The translations under genes and the position numbers were made by a program. From Rhodobacteraceae bacterium QY30 (GTDB lineage Bacteria > Pseudomonadota > Alphaproteobacteria > Rhodobacterales > Rhodobacteraceae), in the NCBI GenBank assembly GCA_002356635.1, contig CP023454.1, positions 2,278,501 to 2,342,500 on the forward strand: a stretch of 64,000 nt of DNA, given 5' to 3'. Below the pieces are notes generated by a model. It had not been told where the DNA came from. It ran no database searches and saw only the letters and a list, made by a program, of their open reading frames with translations. Positions 16,742 to 25,408 of this stretch are shown piece by piece (position 1 is the first letter of the stretch; each line of letters begins with the position of its first letter).

Positions 16742-17584
16742 ATGCAGGACCGTCCCGTCGCCACCGCCCACACCGCAGGCCGTCCCGCCGCCCCGGCTTC
16801 GGCCGCCCTGAACCGGCGTGCCGGCGGCCTGGGCGATGGGCTGGGCACTGCGCTGTTGCGGCTGGGATTTCTGGGACTGATCCTGATCGTCTGGACCGCC
16901 CTTGCCCGGGCGGCGCCGCCGGGGCTTTTCGCCTCTCCCCTTGCGGTGGCGCGGGCGGGCTGGATGATGGCCGCCGAGGGGCGGCTCGCCCCGGCTCTGG
17001 CCGCAAGCCTGACCGTCTATCTGGCGGGGACCGGGATCGCGGTCGTGGTCGGCTGCGCCTTGGGCGCGGCTATGGGCATGTCCCGCACCCTGGCCCGGAC
17101 GATCGACATTTATGTCTTGGCGCTGGCCGCAACGCCGCGCGTGGCCTTCATTCCCCTGATCATCGTCGCGCTGGGCCTCGGGCTTCAGGCCAAGGTGCTG
17201 ATCGTGTTCCTGGGCGCGGTGATGCCGGTGATCCTGAACGCCTATGCGGGGGTGCGCGCCGCAGATGCGGAGCTGGTCGAGATGGCCATCGCCACCGGCG
17301 CGGGCCGGGGTCGGGTTCTGGCCCATGTCGTGCTGCCGGGCGCGGTTCCCTATTTCATCGCGGGCATCCGCATCGGGGCGACCATCGGTCTGATCAACAC
17401 GATCGTGGCCGAACTGTACACCGCGATCAGCGGCCTGGGCGGCTTGCTGGCACTTTACGGCAGCCGCTTCCGCATGGCGGAATACCTGGCGGTGGTTGTC
17501 GTGCTGGCGCTGATCGGCGCAGGCGTGACCGAGGCCCTGAGACTGGTGGAAAAGCGGCTTCTGCGGTGGCGCGAGGCCGGATAG
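16742..17584 (+). CDS. ABC transporter permease, NitT/TauT type
   Basis: 280 residues from ATG 16742 (MQDRPVATA); an ATG at 16706 would add 12 residues, and neither has a strong Shine-Dalgarno. Six predicted membrane helices, with the inner-membrane permease EAA-like loop (VEMAIATGAGRGRVLAHVVLPGAVPYFIAG) in the second half. This is the SsuC/TauC/ThiX family that imports small anionic or heterocyclic solutes. First gene of a permease/binding protein/ATPase set. The unusually long N-terminus (about 35 residues before the first helix) is alanine/proline-rich. The substrate cannot be predicted. Confidence 0.87.
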   Translation: MQDRPVATAHTAGRPAAPASAALNRRAGGLGDGLGTALLRLGFLGLILIVWTALARAAPPGLFASPLAVARAGWMMAAEGRLAPALAASLTVYLAGTGIAVVVGCALGAAMGMSRTLARTIDIYVLALAATPRVAFIPLIIVALGLGLQAKVLIVFLGAVMPVILNAYAGVRAADAELVEMAIATGAGRGRVLAHVVLPGAVPYFIAGIRIGATIGLINTIVAELYTAISGLGGLLALYGSRFRMAEYLAVVVVLALIGAGVTEALRLVEKRLLRWREAG

Positions 17585-17598
17585 GTGGGAGGACCGAC

Positions 17599-18669
17599 AT
17601 GAAGTGCATACCGGGACTTGCGGCACGGACCCTCGCAAGGGCGCGATCCGCGCTCCCGTCCCTGACGCTGGCCCTGCCCGCCGCAATGGCGCTGGCAGTG
17701 GCCTTGGCGCAGCCGGCTGCGGCCGAGCCGTTCCGGCTGATCGTGTCGGACGCCGAAACGCCGCTGGTCCCCAACTCGGTCATGGAATTGGCCGATCAGG
17801 GCGGCTATTTCGACCGCGCCGGGGTGGATGTCGAATTTGTGCGGGTCGAGCAGTCGCCGATGGTGATGGCCGCCCTTCGCGCGGGCGAAGGCGAGATGGC
17901 GAACGTCTCGCTGGACACGCTGTTGCAAGCGGTTGCGGCGGGGGCGGATGACCTGCGGGGGGTGATGTCGCCCAACAAGGCGCTGCCTTATCTGGTGGCG
18001 GGGAAGGACGTCGCCTCGGTCAAGGATCTGAACGGCAAGCGTTTCGGGATCGGGCGCACCGGCAGTGTCGACCATCTTCTGTCGATGCGGGTGCTGGCCG
18101 CGCAAGGGGTGGATACCGGCTCTCTGAAACTGGTGGCGCTGGGACAGCCGCAGGCGCGGGCGCAGGCGCTGATCGCAGGGCAGATCGACGCGACGACCAT
18201 GGGCATCGGCAGCTTCACCGCCATCGACGACCAGGCGGGGGTGTCGGTTCTGGTGGGGCTGGACGACTTCTACAAGGCCGCACCGGTCCTGTCGAAGCTG
18301 AATGTCGTGCGCAGGGAAACGCTGGAAAAGCGCGGGCCCGAGGTTCAGGCAGTGATCGAGGCGATCATCCTCGCCGCCCGCGACTTCCAGGCCAACCCCG
18401 CAAACTGGGTGGCGGCGATGGAAAAGGCGCGTCCCGACGTGGCGCGCGCCGACCTTGAGATGCTGTCGAAGGCCTTTGCGGGATCCTGGGTGGTGAATGG
18501 CGGGTTGAACGAGGACGAGGTTCGCACGGCGCAGGCCTGGCTGCACGAAGGCGAGGATTTCAAGGGTCTGACCCCGGCGCCCCTGACGTCGTTCATTGAC
18601 CTTGCGCCCTTGCAGGCCGTTCTCGGGCGGATCGGCACGTCCGACGCCGGCGACACCGCCGGGAAGTGA
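17599..18669 (+). CDS. ABC transporter substrate-binding protein, NMT1/SsuA/TauA type
   Basis: 356 residues from ATG 17599, preceded by GGGAGGA at good spacing. A long signal sequence (residues 1-42, ending QPAAAEP) precedes a type-II periplasmic binding domain: FRLIVSDAETPLVP, then DQGGYFDRAGVDVEFVRVEQ, VASVKDLNGKRFGIGRTGS and IDATTMGIGSFTAI. This resembles proteins that bind sulfonates, nitrate, pyrimidines or similar ligands. The stop overlaps the GTG start of the ATPase gene. A longer frame open from 16216 is only a run-through of the permease gene in another frame. Confidence 0.9.
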   Translation: MKCIPGLAARTLARARSALPSLTLALPAAMALAVALAQPAAAEPFRLIVSDAETPLVPNSVMELADQGGYFDRAGVDVEFVRVEQSPMVMAALRAGEGEMANVSLDTLLQAVAAGADDLRGVMSPNKALPYLVAGKDVASVKDLNGKRFGIGRTGSVDHLLSMRVLAAQGVDTGSLKLVALGQPQARAQALIAGQIDATTMGIGSFTAIDDQAGVSVLVGLDDFYKAAPVLSKLNVVRRETLEKRGPEVQAVIEAIILAARDFQANPANWVAAMEKARPDVARADLEMLSKAFAGSWVVNGGLNEDEVRTAQAWLHEGEDFKGLTPAPLTSFIDLAPLQAVLGRIGTSDAGDTAGK

Positions 18670-19451
18670 CAGCGCGGCTGACCCTTGCCGGCGTGTCCTT
18701 GGCCTTTGCCGGCGCGCCGGTCGTCCAGGGGATTGACCTGTCGGTGGCACGGGGCGAAGTTCTGGTGATCCTTGGCCCCTCGGGCTGCGGAAAGACCAGC
18801 CTCTTGCGGCTGATGGCGGGGCTGATCCGGCCTGACGCAGGGCAGGTCACGCTGTCCGGCGCGCCGCCCCGTCCCGGAGAGGGGGCGGCGATGGTGTTCC
18901 AGTCCTACCGGCTCTTGCCCTGGAAGACGGTGGCGCAGAACGTGGCCTTCGCCCTGCCCGGACGGCCCGCCGCCGAACGCGAGGCCCGGGTGGCCGAGGT
19001 GTTGCGCCTGGTCGGGCTGGCCCGCGTGGCAGGAAGCTTTCCCGCCGCGCTGTCGGGCGGCATGAAGCAGCGCGTGGCGCTGGCCCGGGCGCTGGCGCCG
19101 CGGCCCGACTTCCTGCTGATGGACGAACCCTTCGCGGCGCTTGATGCCCAGGCGCGCGAATTGATGCAGGCCGAGCTGCTACGGCTGGTCGGAGCCACGG
19201 GCGGGCCCGGCGTCGTCTTTGTCACCCATAGCGTCGACGAGGCGCTGGTGCTGGGCGACCGCGTGGTCGTCCTGTCCCCCCGCCCGGGACGGATCGTCGC
19301 GCGGATCGACGTGCCCTTTCCTGTCCCGCGCTGGCAGGCCGATCCGCACGACCATCCCGCCTATGCCGAGTTGCGCCACCGCCTGTGGCAGCTCTTGCGC
19401 GATGCGGTGCTGAAGGATCCGGCGTCGGACTTCCACCGCCCGGAAGGCTGA
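18666..19451 (+). CDS. ABC transporter ATP-binding protein, SsuB/TauB type
   Basis: 261 residues from a GTG that overlaps the stop of the binding-protein gene (GTGA). Walker A GPSGCGKTS, Q-loop FQSYRLLPW, signature LSGGMKQRVALARAL, Walker B LLMDEPFAALD and switch H in FVTHSVDEAL; the tail RIVARIDVPFPVPRW is typical of nitrate/sulfonate/taurine importers. Completes a three-gene importer. It converges with the LysR gene 47 bases on. Confidence 0.93.
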   Translation: MTARLTLAGVSLAFAGAPVVQGIDLSVARGEVLVILGPSGCGKTSLLRLMAGLIRPDAGQVTLSGAPPRPGEGAAMVFQSYRLLPWKTVAQNVAFALPGRPAAEREARVAEVLRLVGLARVAGSFPAALSGGMKQRVALARALAPRPDFLLMDEPFAALDAQARELMQAELLRLVGATGGPGVVFVTHSVDEALVLGDRVVVLSPRPGRIVARIDVPFPVPRWQADPHDHPAYAELRHRLWQLLRDAVLKDPASDFHRPEG

Positions 19452-19498
19452 AGGCGGCCCGCACCCCGCCGGACATCGGCGCGATCGCCTCCGACCGG

Positions 19499-20440
19499 TC
19501 AGGAAAGTCCCACCGCCGGACCCGGTGCGGGGATGTCACGCTCGGCCAGGGCCCAGTCGCGAAAGATCCGGGCATTCCGTGACAGGACCGGATCGGCGGT
19601 GGTTGTCGACAGCAGGTAATAATCCGATCCATAGCTGATGGTATGGTCCGACAGCTGGACCAGGCTTGCGGATTGCAGGTCCGGCTGGACCATCGCCAGG
19701 GGGCAAAGCGCCACCCCCTGCCCCGACAGCGCCGCGGTGCGCAGAAGGTTGAAATCCTCGAATGTGGCGCCGGGGATGGCCTCGGTCGTGTCGGCGCCCA
19801 TTTCCCGAAGCCAGGTCTGCCACCCGGAGGTGTCTGCGTCGTGCAGAAGCCCCAGCGAAAGCAGATGAGAAGGCGTGCCAGGTCCGGGGCCCAGACGCTC
19901 CAGCAGCGCCGGGCTGCACACGGGGGCACTTTCACCACTGAGGAAATATTCGCTGACGATGCCCGGGATCACCGGGGCCACCGGCGCAAAGACGAACGCC
20001 AGATGCACGTCCTGGAAATTGATGCCGTGGCCGTGCATGGCGTAGACGATGCGGATCTGGATCTTGGGGTGCGCGGCACGGAACCGGCTGAGACGCGGGA
20101 TCATCCAGCACATCGCCACCGAAGGAATGGCCGCGATCACAAGGGCCTGCGCGCTGGTGTCGACGCGGGCCCGATGGCAGGCCGCTTCGATCTCGGTCAG
20201 GGACAGCGAGAGCGTCCGCGCCAGTTCCGCGCCATGCGGCAGAAGCCGCGTGTGATTGCCTTCCCGCTGGAACAGCGGCCGGCCGATCCATTCCTCCAGG
20301 TTGCGGATCTGATGACTGACGGCCGACTGCGTCACAAACAGGGCGTCCGCCGCCGCCCGGAACGACCCGAGGCGGGCGACCACCTCGAAGGCGCGGAGTG
20401 CATTCAGCGGCGGCAAGGTCATGGTGGCCGGTCCCGGCAT
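19499..20440 (-). CDS. LysR-family regulator (GcvA-like), probably of the creatinase locus
   Basis: 313 residues; N-terminal winged helix-turn-helix about residues 8-66 (LNALRAFEVVARLGSFRAAADALFVTQ..) with the GcvA-type VSHQIRNLEEWIGRPLFQR, then an effector-binding domain about 95-300 similar to periplasmic binding proteins. Translation may begin at the first or the seventh codon (MTLPPLN). Divergently placed from the creatinase gene with 115 bases between start codons, the classical arrangement for a LysR regulator and its target. The inducer might be creatine or a related guanidino compound; that is inference. Confidence 0.9.
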   Translation of the reverse strand: MPGPATMTLPPLNALRAFEVVARLGSFRAAADALFVTQSAVSHQIRNLEEWIGRPLFQREGNHTRLLPHGAELARTLSLSLTEIEAACHRARVDTSAQALVIAAIPSVAMCWMIPRLSRFRAAHPKIQIRIVYAMHGHGINFQDVHLAFVFAPVAPVIPGIVSEYFLSGESAPVCSPALLERLGPGPGTPSHLLSLGLLHDADTSGWQTWLREMGADTTEAIPGATFEDFNLLRTAALSGQGVALCPLAMVQPDLQSASLVQLSDHTISYGSDYYLLSTTTADPVLSRNARIFRDWALAERDIPAPGPAVGLS

Positions 20441-20555
20441 TAGTTTTCCTCATGCTACCCTGAATTTTGATCTTTTGACAAGGACGGCCCTTCACCGCCC
20501 TTCTGAAGCAGGAAAGGGCCTGGTCATGGCCCCCGCAAACGATCTGGAGGACCTG

Positions 20556-21785
20556 ATGAAACGCGAACGGCTGCAAAACTATGTCAACAATGGCGAAAAG
20601 GCCGTCCCGACCTTTTCCGACGCTGAAATGCAGCGGCGCCTGGACGCCATTCGCGCCCATATGGCGAAGGCCGGGATCGATGCGGCGCTGTTCACCAGCT
20701 ATCACTGCATCAACTACTACTCGGATTTCATGTACTGCTATTTCGGCCGCCGCTACGGCCTTCTGGTGGACCATGACATTTCCACCTCGATCAGCGCCGG
20801 CATCGACGGCGGCCAACCCTGGCGGCGCACCTTCGGGGGCCGCAACGTCACCTACACCGACTGGCAAAAGGACAATTATTTTCATGCCATCCGCGGCCTT
20901 GCGGGCGGCGTGAAGCGGCTGGGCATCGAATTCGACCACATCAGCATCGACACGCTGAACCTGCTGAAGTCCGAATTCCCGCAGATGGAATTCGTCGACA
21001 TTGCCGCGGCGTCGATGCGGCTGCGGATGATCAAGTCGGCCGAGGAGATCGCCCACATCACCAAGATGACCCGCATCGCCGACATCGGCGGCGCGGCCTG
21101 CGTCGAGGCGACCGCAGTCGGCGTGCCCGAGCATGAGGTGGCCCTGCACTCGACCGCGACCATGGTGCGCGAGATTGCGAAGGTCTGGCCGCATGGCGAA
21201 TTGCTGGACACCTGGACGTGGTTCCAATCGGGCATCAACACCGATGGCGCCCACAACCCCGTCACCAGCCGCCGCATCGAGAAGGGCGACATCCTGTCGC
21301 TGAACTGCTTCCCGATGGTGGCCGGCTATTACGTCGCGCTGGAACGCACGCTGTTTGCGGAAGAGGCGACCGACGAACACATCCGGCTGTGGAACATCAA
21401 CTGCGCCGTCCACGACCGCGGCAAGGAGCTTCTGGTCCCCGGTGCGCGGTGCAGCGACATCGCCAAGGAACTGAACGAGATGTATGCCGAGCACGACCTG
21501 CTGCAATACCGCAGCTTCGGCTACGGCCACTCCTTCGGCGTGCTGTGCCACTACTACGGCCGCGAAGCGGGGCTGGAACTGCGCGAGGACTGCGACACGG
21601 TGCTGGAGCCCGGCATGGTCGTGTCGATGGAGCCGATGATCACGATCCCGAACCACCTGCCCGGCGCGGGCGGCTACCGGGAACATGACATCCTGGTGAT
21701 CACCGACGACAACAACAAGGGGAACACCAACATCACCGGCTTTGCCTATGGCCCCGAGCATCTGATCGTGAAGGGCAAGGGCTGA
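20556..21785 (+). CDS. creatinase (creatine amidinohydrolase)
   Basis: 409 residues from ATG 20556, chosen because GGAGG ends 5 bases before it; upstream in-frame ATGs at 20421 and 20526 lack this. Hydrolyses creatine to sarcosine and urea in the cytoplasm. It has the creatinase N-terminal domain and the C-terminal pita-bread (M24) domain without metal ligands. Residues known in Pseudomonas creatinase are all found one position later: F63 and R65 (YFGRRYG), catalytic H233 (TDGAHNP), E263 (ALERT), C299 (GARCSD) and the late glutamate in SMEPMI. The length also matches (about 403-410). M24 aminopeptidases or ectoine hydrolase would lack this set. Downstream transporter genes probably import the substrate. 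Confidence 0.93.
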   Translation: MKRERLQNYVNNGEKAVPTFSDAEMQRRLDAIRAHMAKAGIDAALFTSYHCINYYSDFMYCYFGRRYGLLVDHDISTSISAGIDGGQPWRRTFGGRNVTYTDWQKDNYFHAIRGLAGGVKRLGIEFDHISIDTLNLLKSEFPQMEFVDIAAASMRLRMIKSAEEIAHITKMTRIADIGGAACVEATAVGVPEHEVALHSTATMVREIAKVWPHGELLDTWTWFQSGINTDGAHNPVTSRRIEKGDILSLNCFPMVAGYYVALERTLFAEEATDEHIRLWNINCAVHDRGKELLVPGARCSDIAKELNEMYAEHDLLQYRSFGYGHSFGVLCHYYGREAGLELREDCDTVLEPGMVVSMEPMITIPNHLPGAGGYREHDILVITDDNNKGNTNITGFAYGPEHLIVKGKG

Positions 21786-21829
21786 AACGCGTCGCGGCGC
21801 CCCGCTCCCCGGGATGCCGCGGCCCAAAG

Positions 21830-21864
21830 GCGGGGGCCGGCGCCGCATGTCGCCCGGCCCCCGC
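21830..21864 (+). repeat. 11-bp inverted repeat between creatinase and transporter genes
   Basis: GCGGGGGCCGG (21830-21840) and CCGGCCCCCGC (21854-21864) pair perfectly around 13 bases, about 45 bases after the creatinase stop. No T-run follows. It could be an mRNA stabiliser or attenuator separating creatinase expression from that of the very abundant binding protein. Confidence 0.5.
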
Positions 21865-21959
21865 ATCCAGAACCCGGCAGGCGCACCGAATGCGCCGCCA
21901 CCCAGCCGGCGCGCGCGGCGCGCGGAGCCGACCCATCAACAGGGAAAGGGAGAGAAACG

Positions 21960-23006
21960 ATGAAGATGACGATTGGACGCCGCGCGGTCACGCTGCTGGG
22001 GATGCTTGCCCTGACGGCCGCGCCGGCGCTGGCCGAAGGGTCGCTGTCGGTCATGAGCTTTGGCGGCGCCTACCAGGAAGCCCAGCGCAAGGCCGTGTTC
22101 GAGTCCTACACCGCCGCCACCGGCATCAAGGTGGATGAACAGGAATACGGCGGCGAGATCGCCAAGATCGCCGCAATGGTCGAGTCCGGCAACACCACCG
22201 TCGACGTGGTCGATGTGGATGCGCCGACGCTTCTTCAAGGCTGCGACGACGGGATCTTCGAAAAGATCGACTGGGACAAGATCGGCCCCAAGGACGACTG
22301 GCTGGCGGGCACCACCTCGGACTGCGGCGTGGGCACCATCGTCTACTCGACCGCGTTGGCCTACAACGCCGCGACGCTGAAGGACGGGCCCAAGGTGATC
22401 GCCGACCTGTTCGACACGGCGAAGTTCCCCGGCAAGCGCGGGCTTTGGAAGAACCCGGCGACCAACCTGGAATTCGCGTTGCTGGCCGATGGCGTGCCCG
22501 CCGATCAGGTCTATGAGGTGCTGTCCACCCCGGAAGGCGTCGACCGCGCCTTTGCCAAGCTCGACACCATCAAGAAGGACATCGTCTGGTGGGAAGCGGG
22601 CGCGCAGGCACCGCAGCTTCTGGCCTCGGGCGAGGTGGTAATGACCACGGCCTGGAACGGACGGATCTACAACGCCAACAAGGAAGGCCAGGACTTCAAG
22701 ATCGTCTGGGACAACCAGATCCTGGATTCCAACTACTGGGTGATCCCGAAGGGTGCCAAGAACCCCGAAGCCTCGATCGCGTTCATCAAGCATGCGGTCG
22801 AGCCCAAGGTTCTGGCGGGGACGACGAAGTACATTCCCTACGGCCCGGTCCGCAAGTCGGCGTCCGAGTTCGTGACGCCCGAAGATGCCGCCAACCTGCC
22901 GACCAGCCCGGCCAACATGACCGTGGCGCTGACGCTGGACAACGCCTTCTGGGCGGACAACGGCGATGAGATCCGCAAACGGTTCACCACCTGGCTTGCC
23001 CAGTAG
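21960..23006 (+). CDS. extracellular substrate-binding protein, PotD/spermidine-putrescine type
   Basis: 348 residues. Signal peptide 1-25 (TAAPALAEG). Mature domain is the family-1/PotD-like fold: LSVMSFGGAYQEAQRKAVF, then EQEYGGEIAKIAAMVESGNTTVDVVDVD and GVGTIVYSTALAYN. GGGAAAGGGAGAG precedes the ATG. First of four consecutive importer genes. PotD-like proteins of this branch bind diverse cationic or amphoteric solutes; following creatinase, creatine is the most reasonable ligand, but it is untested. Confidence 0.92.
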   Translation: MKMTIGRRAVTLLGMLALTAAPALAEGSLSVMSFGGAYQEAQRKAVFESYTAATGIKVDEQEYGGEIAKIAAMVESGNTTVDVVDVDAPTLLQGCDDGIFEKIDWDKIGPKDDWLAGTTSDCGVGTIVYSTALAYNAATLKDGPKVIADLFDTAKFPGKRGLWKNPATNLEFALLADGVPADQVYEVLSTPEGVDRAFAKLDTIKKDIVWWEAGAQAPQLLASGEVVMTTAWNGRIYNANKEGQDFKIVWDNQILDSNYWVIPKGAKNPEASIAFIKHAVEPKVLAGTTKYIPYGPVRKSASEFVTPEDAANLPTSPANMTVALTLDNAFWADNGDEIRKRFTTWLAQ

Positions 23007-23032
23007 AACCGGCCGCAGATGGGGGGCGCATC

Positions 23033-24157
23033 ATGAATGCCATGTCGACCGACACGTTCACCACGGCCAGCAGCAGCCAGGATGCGCTCGTCCGTTTTTC
23101 GCAGGTCAAGAAGTCCTACGACGGGATCCACTATGTCGTGAAGGATCTGAACCTGGATGTCGCAAAGGGGGAATTCCTGACCATGCTCGGGCCGTCCGGC
23201 TCGGGCAAGACCACCACGCTGATGATGCTGGGCGGGTTTGAACGGCCGACGCTGGGGCATATCCTGCTGAACGGAAATCCCGTCGAACGGCTGCCGCCCG
23301 AAAAGCGCAACATCGGCTTCGTCTTTCAGAACTACGCGCTGTTTCCCCACATGACCGTGGCCGAGAACGTGGCCTTCCCTCTGCGTTACCGGGGCATCAA
23401 GGGCACGGCGGCGCGCGAGAAGGTCGCCCGCGCCCTGGGCCGCGTGGGTCTGGAGGCGCTGGGCGACCGGCGGCCCGCGCAGCTGTCGGGAGGACAGCAG
23501 CAGCGGGTCGCCCTCGCCCGCGCGCTGGTGTTCGAACCGTCGCTGGTCTTGATGGACGAACCCTTGGGCGCACTGGACAAGCAGTTGCGCGAACGGATGC
23601 AGATCGAGATCAAGCAGCTTCAGACCTCGCTCGGGATCACCATGGTCTACGTGACCCACGACCAGTCAGAGGCGCTGACCATGTCGGACCGCATCGCGGT
23701 GTTCCATGACGGGCGCATCCAGCAATTGGCCGATCCGAAAACCCTGTACAACGCCCCCGAGAACCGCTTCGTCGCGGGTTTCATCGGGGAAAACAACACG
23801 ATGAACTGCACCCTGGTCGGACGCGAGAAGGGCCTTGCCGTGGTGCGGATGGCGGATGGCACCGTGCTGAAGGCGGCCGACGCCCCCCTGACGGGCGGGT
23901 CAGCGGCCTTGTCCCTGTCGGTGCGGCCCGAAAACATCCGGCTGGCGGGGAATGACCTGCCGCCGGCCCAGAACCTGTTTTCAGGGCAGGTGACGGACAT
24001 GTTCTTCCTGGGCGATCACATGCGCCTGTCGGTCGCGGCCTTTGGCGGGCAGATCGTCACCGCCCGGATCCCGGTCGCGCAGGTCCAGGGCATCGCGGTG
24101 GGGGGAACGGTGCACCTGGCGTGCCTGCCGTCCGATTGCCGCCTGCTGGAGGGCTGA
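23033..24157 (+). CDS. ABC transporter ATP-binding protein, PotA type
   Basis: 374 residues. Walker A GPSGSGKTT, Q-loop FQNYALFPHM, signature LSGGQQQRVALARAL, Walker B LMDEPLGALD, switch H in YVTHDQSEAL, and a C-terminal TOBE domain (about 285-370). The first 20 residues (MNAMSTDTFTTASSS) are non-conserved, so starts at the second or third ATG (23039, 23042) are possible. Follows the binding-protein gene by 26 bases and precedes the first permease by 3. Confidence 0.93.
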   Translation: MNAMSTDTFTTASSSQDALVRFSQVKKSYDGIHYVVKDLNLDVAKGEFLTMLGPSGSGKTTTLMMLGGFERPTLGHILLNGNPVERLPPEKRNIGFVFQNYALFPHMTVAENVAFPLRYRGIKGTAAREKVARALGRVGLEALGDRRPAQLSGGQQQRVALARALVFEPSLVLMDEPLGALDKQLRERMQIEIKQLQTSLGITMVYVTHDQSEALTMSDRIAVFHDGRIQQLADPKTLYNAPENRFVAGFIGENNTMNCTLVGREKGLAVVRMADGTVLKAADAPLTGGSAALSLSVRPENIRLAGNDLPPAQNLFSGQVTDMFFLGDHMRLSVAAFGGQIVTARIPVAQVQGIAVGGTVHLACLPSDCRLLEG

Positions 24158-24160
24158 GCC

Positions 24161-25402
24161 ATGGCCTTGTCCGAACCAGTCGATCTTGAACGGATCCGCA
24201 CCTTCGTGGCCGTCCGCCGCGCCGCCCGCCCGGCCCGCCGGGCCGCGCTGTCGTTGGCCTTGCCGCTGGTCGTGTTCCTTGTGCTGACCTTTGTCGCGCC
24301 GATCCTTTACCTGCTGGTGACGGCCGTCGACAATCCGGAAACCCGCAGCGTGCTGCCGCGGACGCTGGGCGCGCTGGAGACCTGGGACGGCGCCTCGACC
24401 CCGGACGAGGCGGTCTTTGCCGCCTTGGCGGCCGACCTGAAGCAGGCCAAGGCCGACAGCACTGCCGCGCTGGTCGGCAAGCGGCTGAACTATGAAATCC
24501 CGGGGATGCGCAGCAAGATGCTGGCGGCGTCGCGGATGGCGGCGGGGCTGGAGGCCGGCCCCTTCCGCGAAAGGTTCCTGGAACAGGGCGATATCTGGGC
24601 CGCGCCCGAAACCTGGTCCGTGATCCGCCGGAACGGCGCGGGCCTGACCCCCTATTACCTGCTGACGGCGCTGGACCTGAAGCAGGCACCCTCGGGCGGC
24701 CTGGAAGGCGTGGCCCCGGACCAGGCGATCTTCCTGTCTGTCCTGGGCCGCACGCTTCTGGTGGCCGGGATCGTCACGGGCCTGACGCTGATCCTGGGCT
24801 ATCCCGTGGCCTATGTCCTGACCATCGCGCCGAAGACCATCGCGGCGGTGATGATGCTGATGGTCCTCCTGCCGCTCTGGACCTCGCTTCTGGTGCGCAC
24901 GACGGCCTGGGTCGTGCTGCTGCAATCGGACGGGGTCATCAACTCGGTGCTTATGGCGCTGCACCTGACGACCGAAAAGGTGCAGCTGATCTTCACCCGC
25001 ATCGGCACCGTCACTGCGATGACCCATATCCAGCTGCCCTTCACCATCCTGCCGATCTATTCGGTGATGCGCTCGATCCAGCCCACGCAACTGCGGGCAG
25101 CCCGGTCGCTGGGCTCCGGACCGACCTCGGCCTTCTGGCGGATCTATGCGCCGCAGACCCTGCCGGGCGTCGTCGCCGGATGCCTGATGACCTTCATCCT
25201 GTCGCTGGGCTACTACATCACCCCGGCGCTGGTCGGGGGGCCGCAGGACCAGATGGTGTCGAACTTCATCTCGGTCTACATCAACCGCGATCTGAACTGG
25301 GGCCTGGCTGCAGCGCTGGGGGTGGTCCTTCTGCTGGTGACGCTGGCGATCTACGGCCTGTTCCTGCGCCTTGTCGGCGCCGACAAGATCAAACTGGGGT
25401 AA
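24161..25402 (+). CDS. ABC transporter permease, PotB type, with a large loop after helix 1
   Basis: 413 residues, longer than E. coli PotB (about 285). After a first helix at about residues 32-53 comes a hydrophilic stretch of about 130 residues (FAALAADLKQAKADSTAALV and on) before the usual five-helix permease core with the EAA-type loop (RAARSLGSGPTSAFWRIYAPQTLPG). Such an insertion, facing the periplasm, is seen in a subset of PotB-like permeases and may contact the binding protein. It starts 3 bases after the ATPase stop. Confidence 0.9.
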   Translation: MALSEPVDLERIRTFVAVRRAARPARRAALSLALPLVVFLVLTFVAPILYLLVTAVDNPETRSVLPRTLGALETWDGASTPDEAVFAALAADLKQAKADSTAALVGKRLNYEIPGMRSKMLAASRMAAGLEAGPFRERFLEQGDIWAAPETWSVIRRNGAGLTPYYLLTALDLKQAPSGGLEGVAPDQAIFLSVLGRTLLVAGIVTGLTLILGYPVAYVLTIAPKTIAAVMMLMVLLPLWTSLLVRTTAWVVLLQSDGVINSVLMALHLTTEKVQLIFTRIGTVTAMTHIQLPFTILPIYSVMRSIQPTQLRAARSLGSGPTSAFWRIYAPQTLPGVVAGCLMTFILSLGYYITPALVGGPQDQMVSNFISVYINRDLNWGLAAALGVVLLLVTLAIYGLFLRLVGADKIKLG

Positions 25403-25408
25403 TCCATC

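Noticed and set aside
16216-17598. Long extension upstream of the NitT/TauT binding protein
   Set aside because: It crosses gfa antisense and the permease gene out of frame; the signal peptide and Shine-Dalgarno support a start at 17599.
20421-20555. Longer N-terminus for creatinase
   Set aside because: The extra residues would span the promoter gap with the LysR gene; GGAGG at ideal spacing before 20556 and matching residue numbering with Pseudomonas creatinase support the shorter form.
20556-21785. Xaa-Pro aminopeptidase or ectoine hydrolase
   Set aside because: Same fold family, but creatinase-specific Phe/Arg and His/Glu/Cys residues are all in register and no ectoine genes are nearby.
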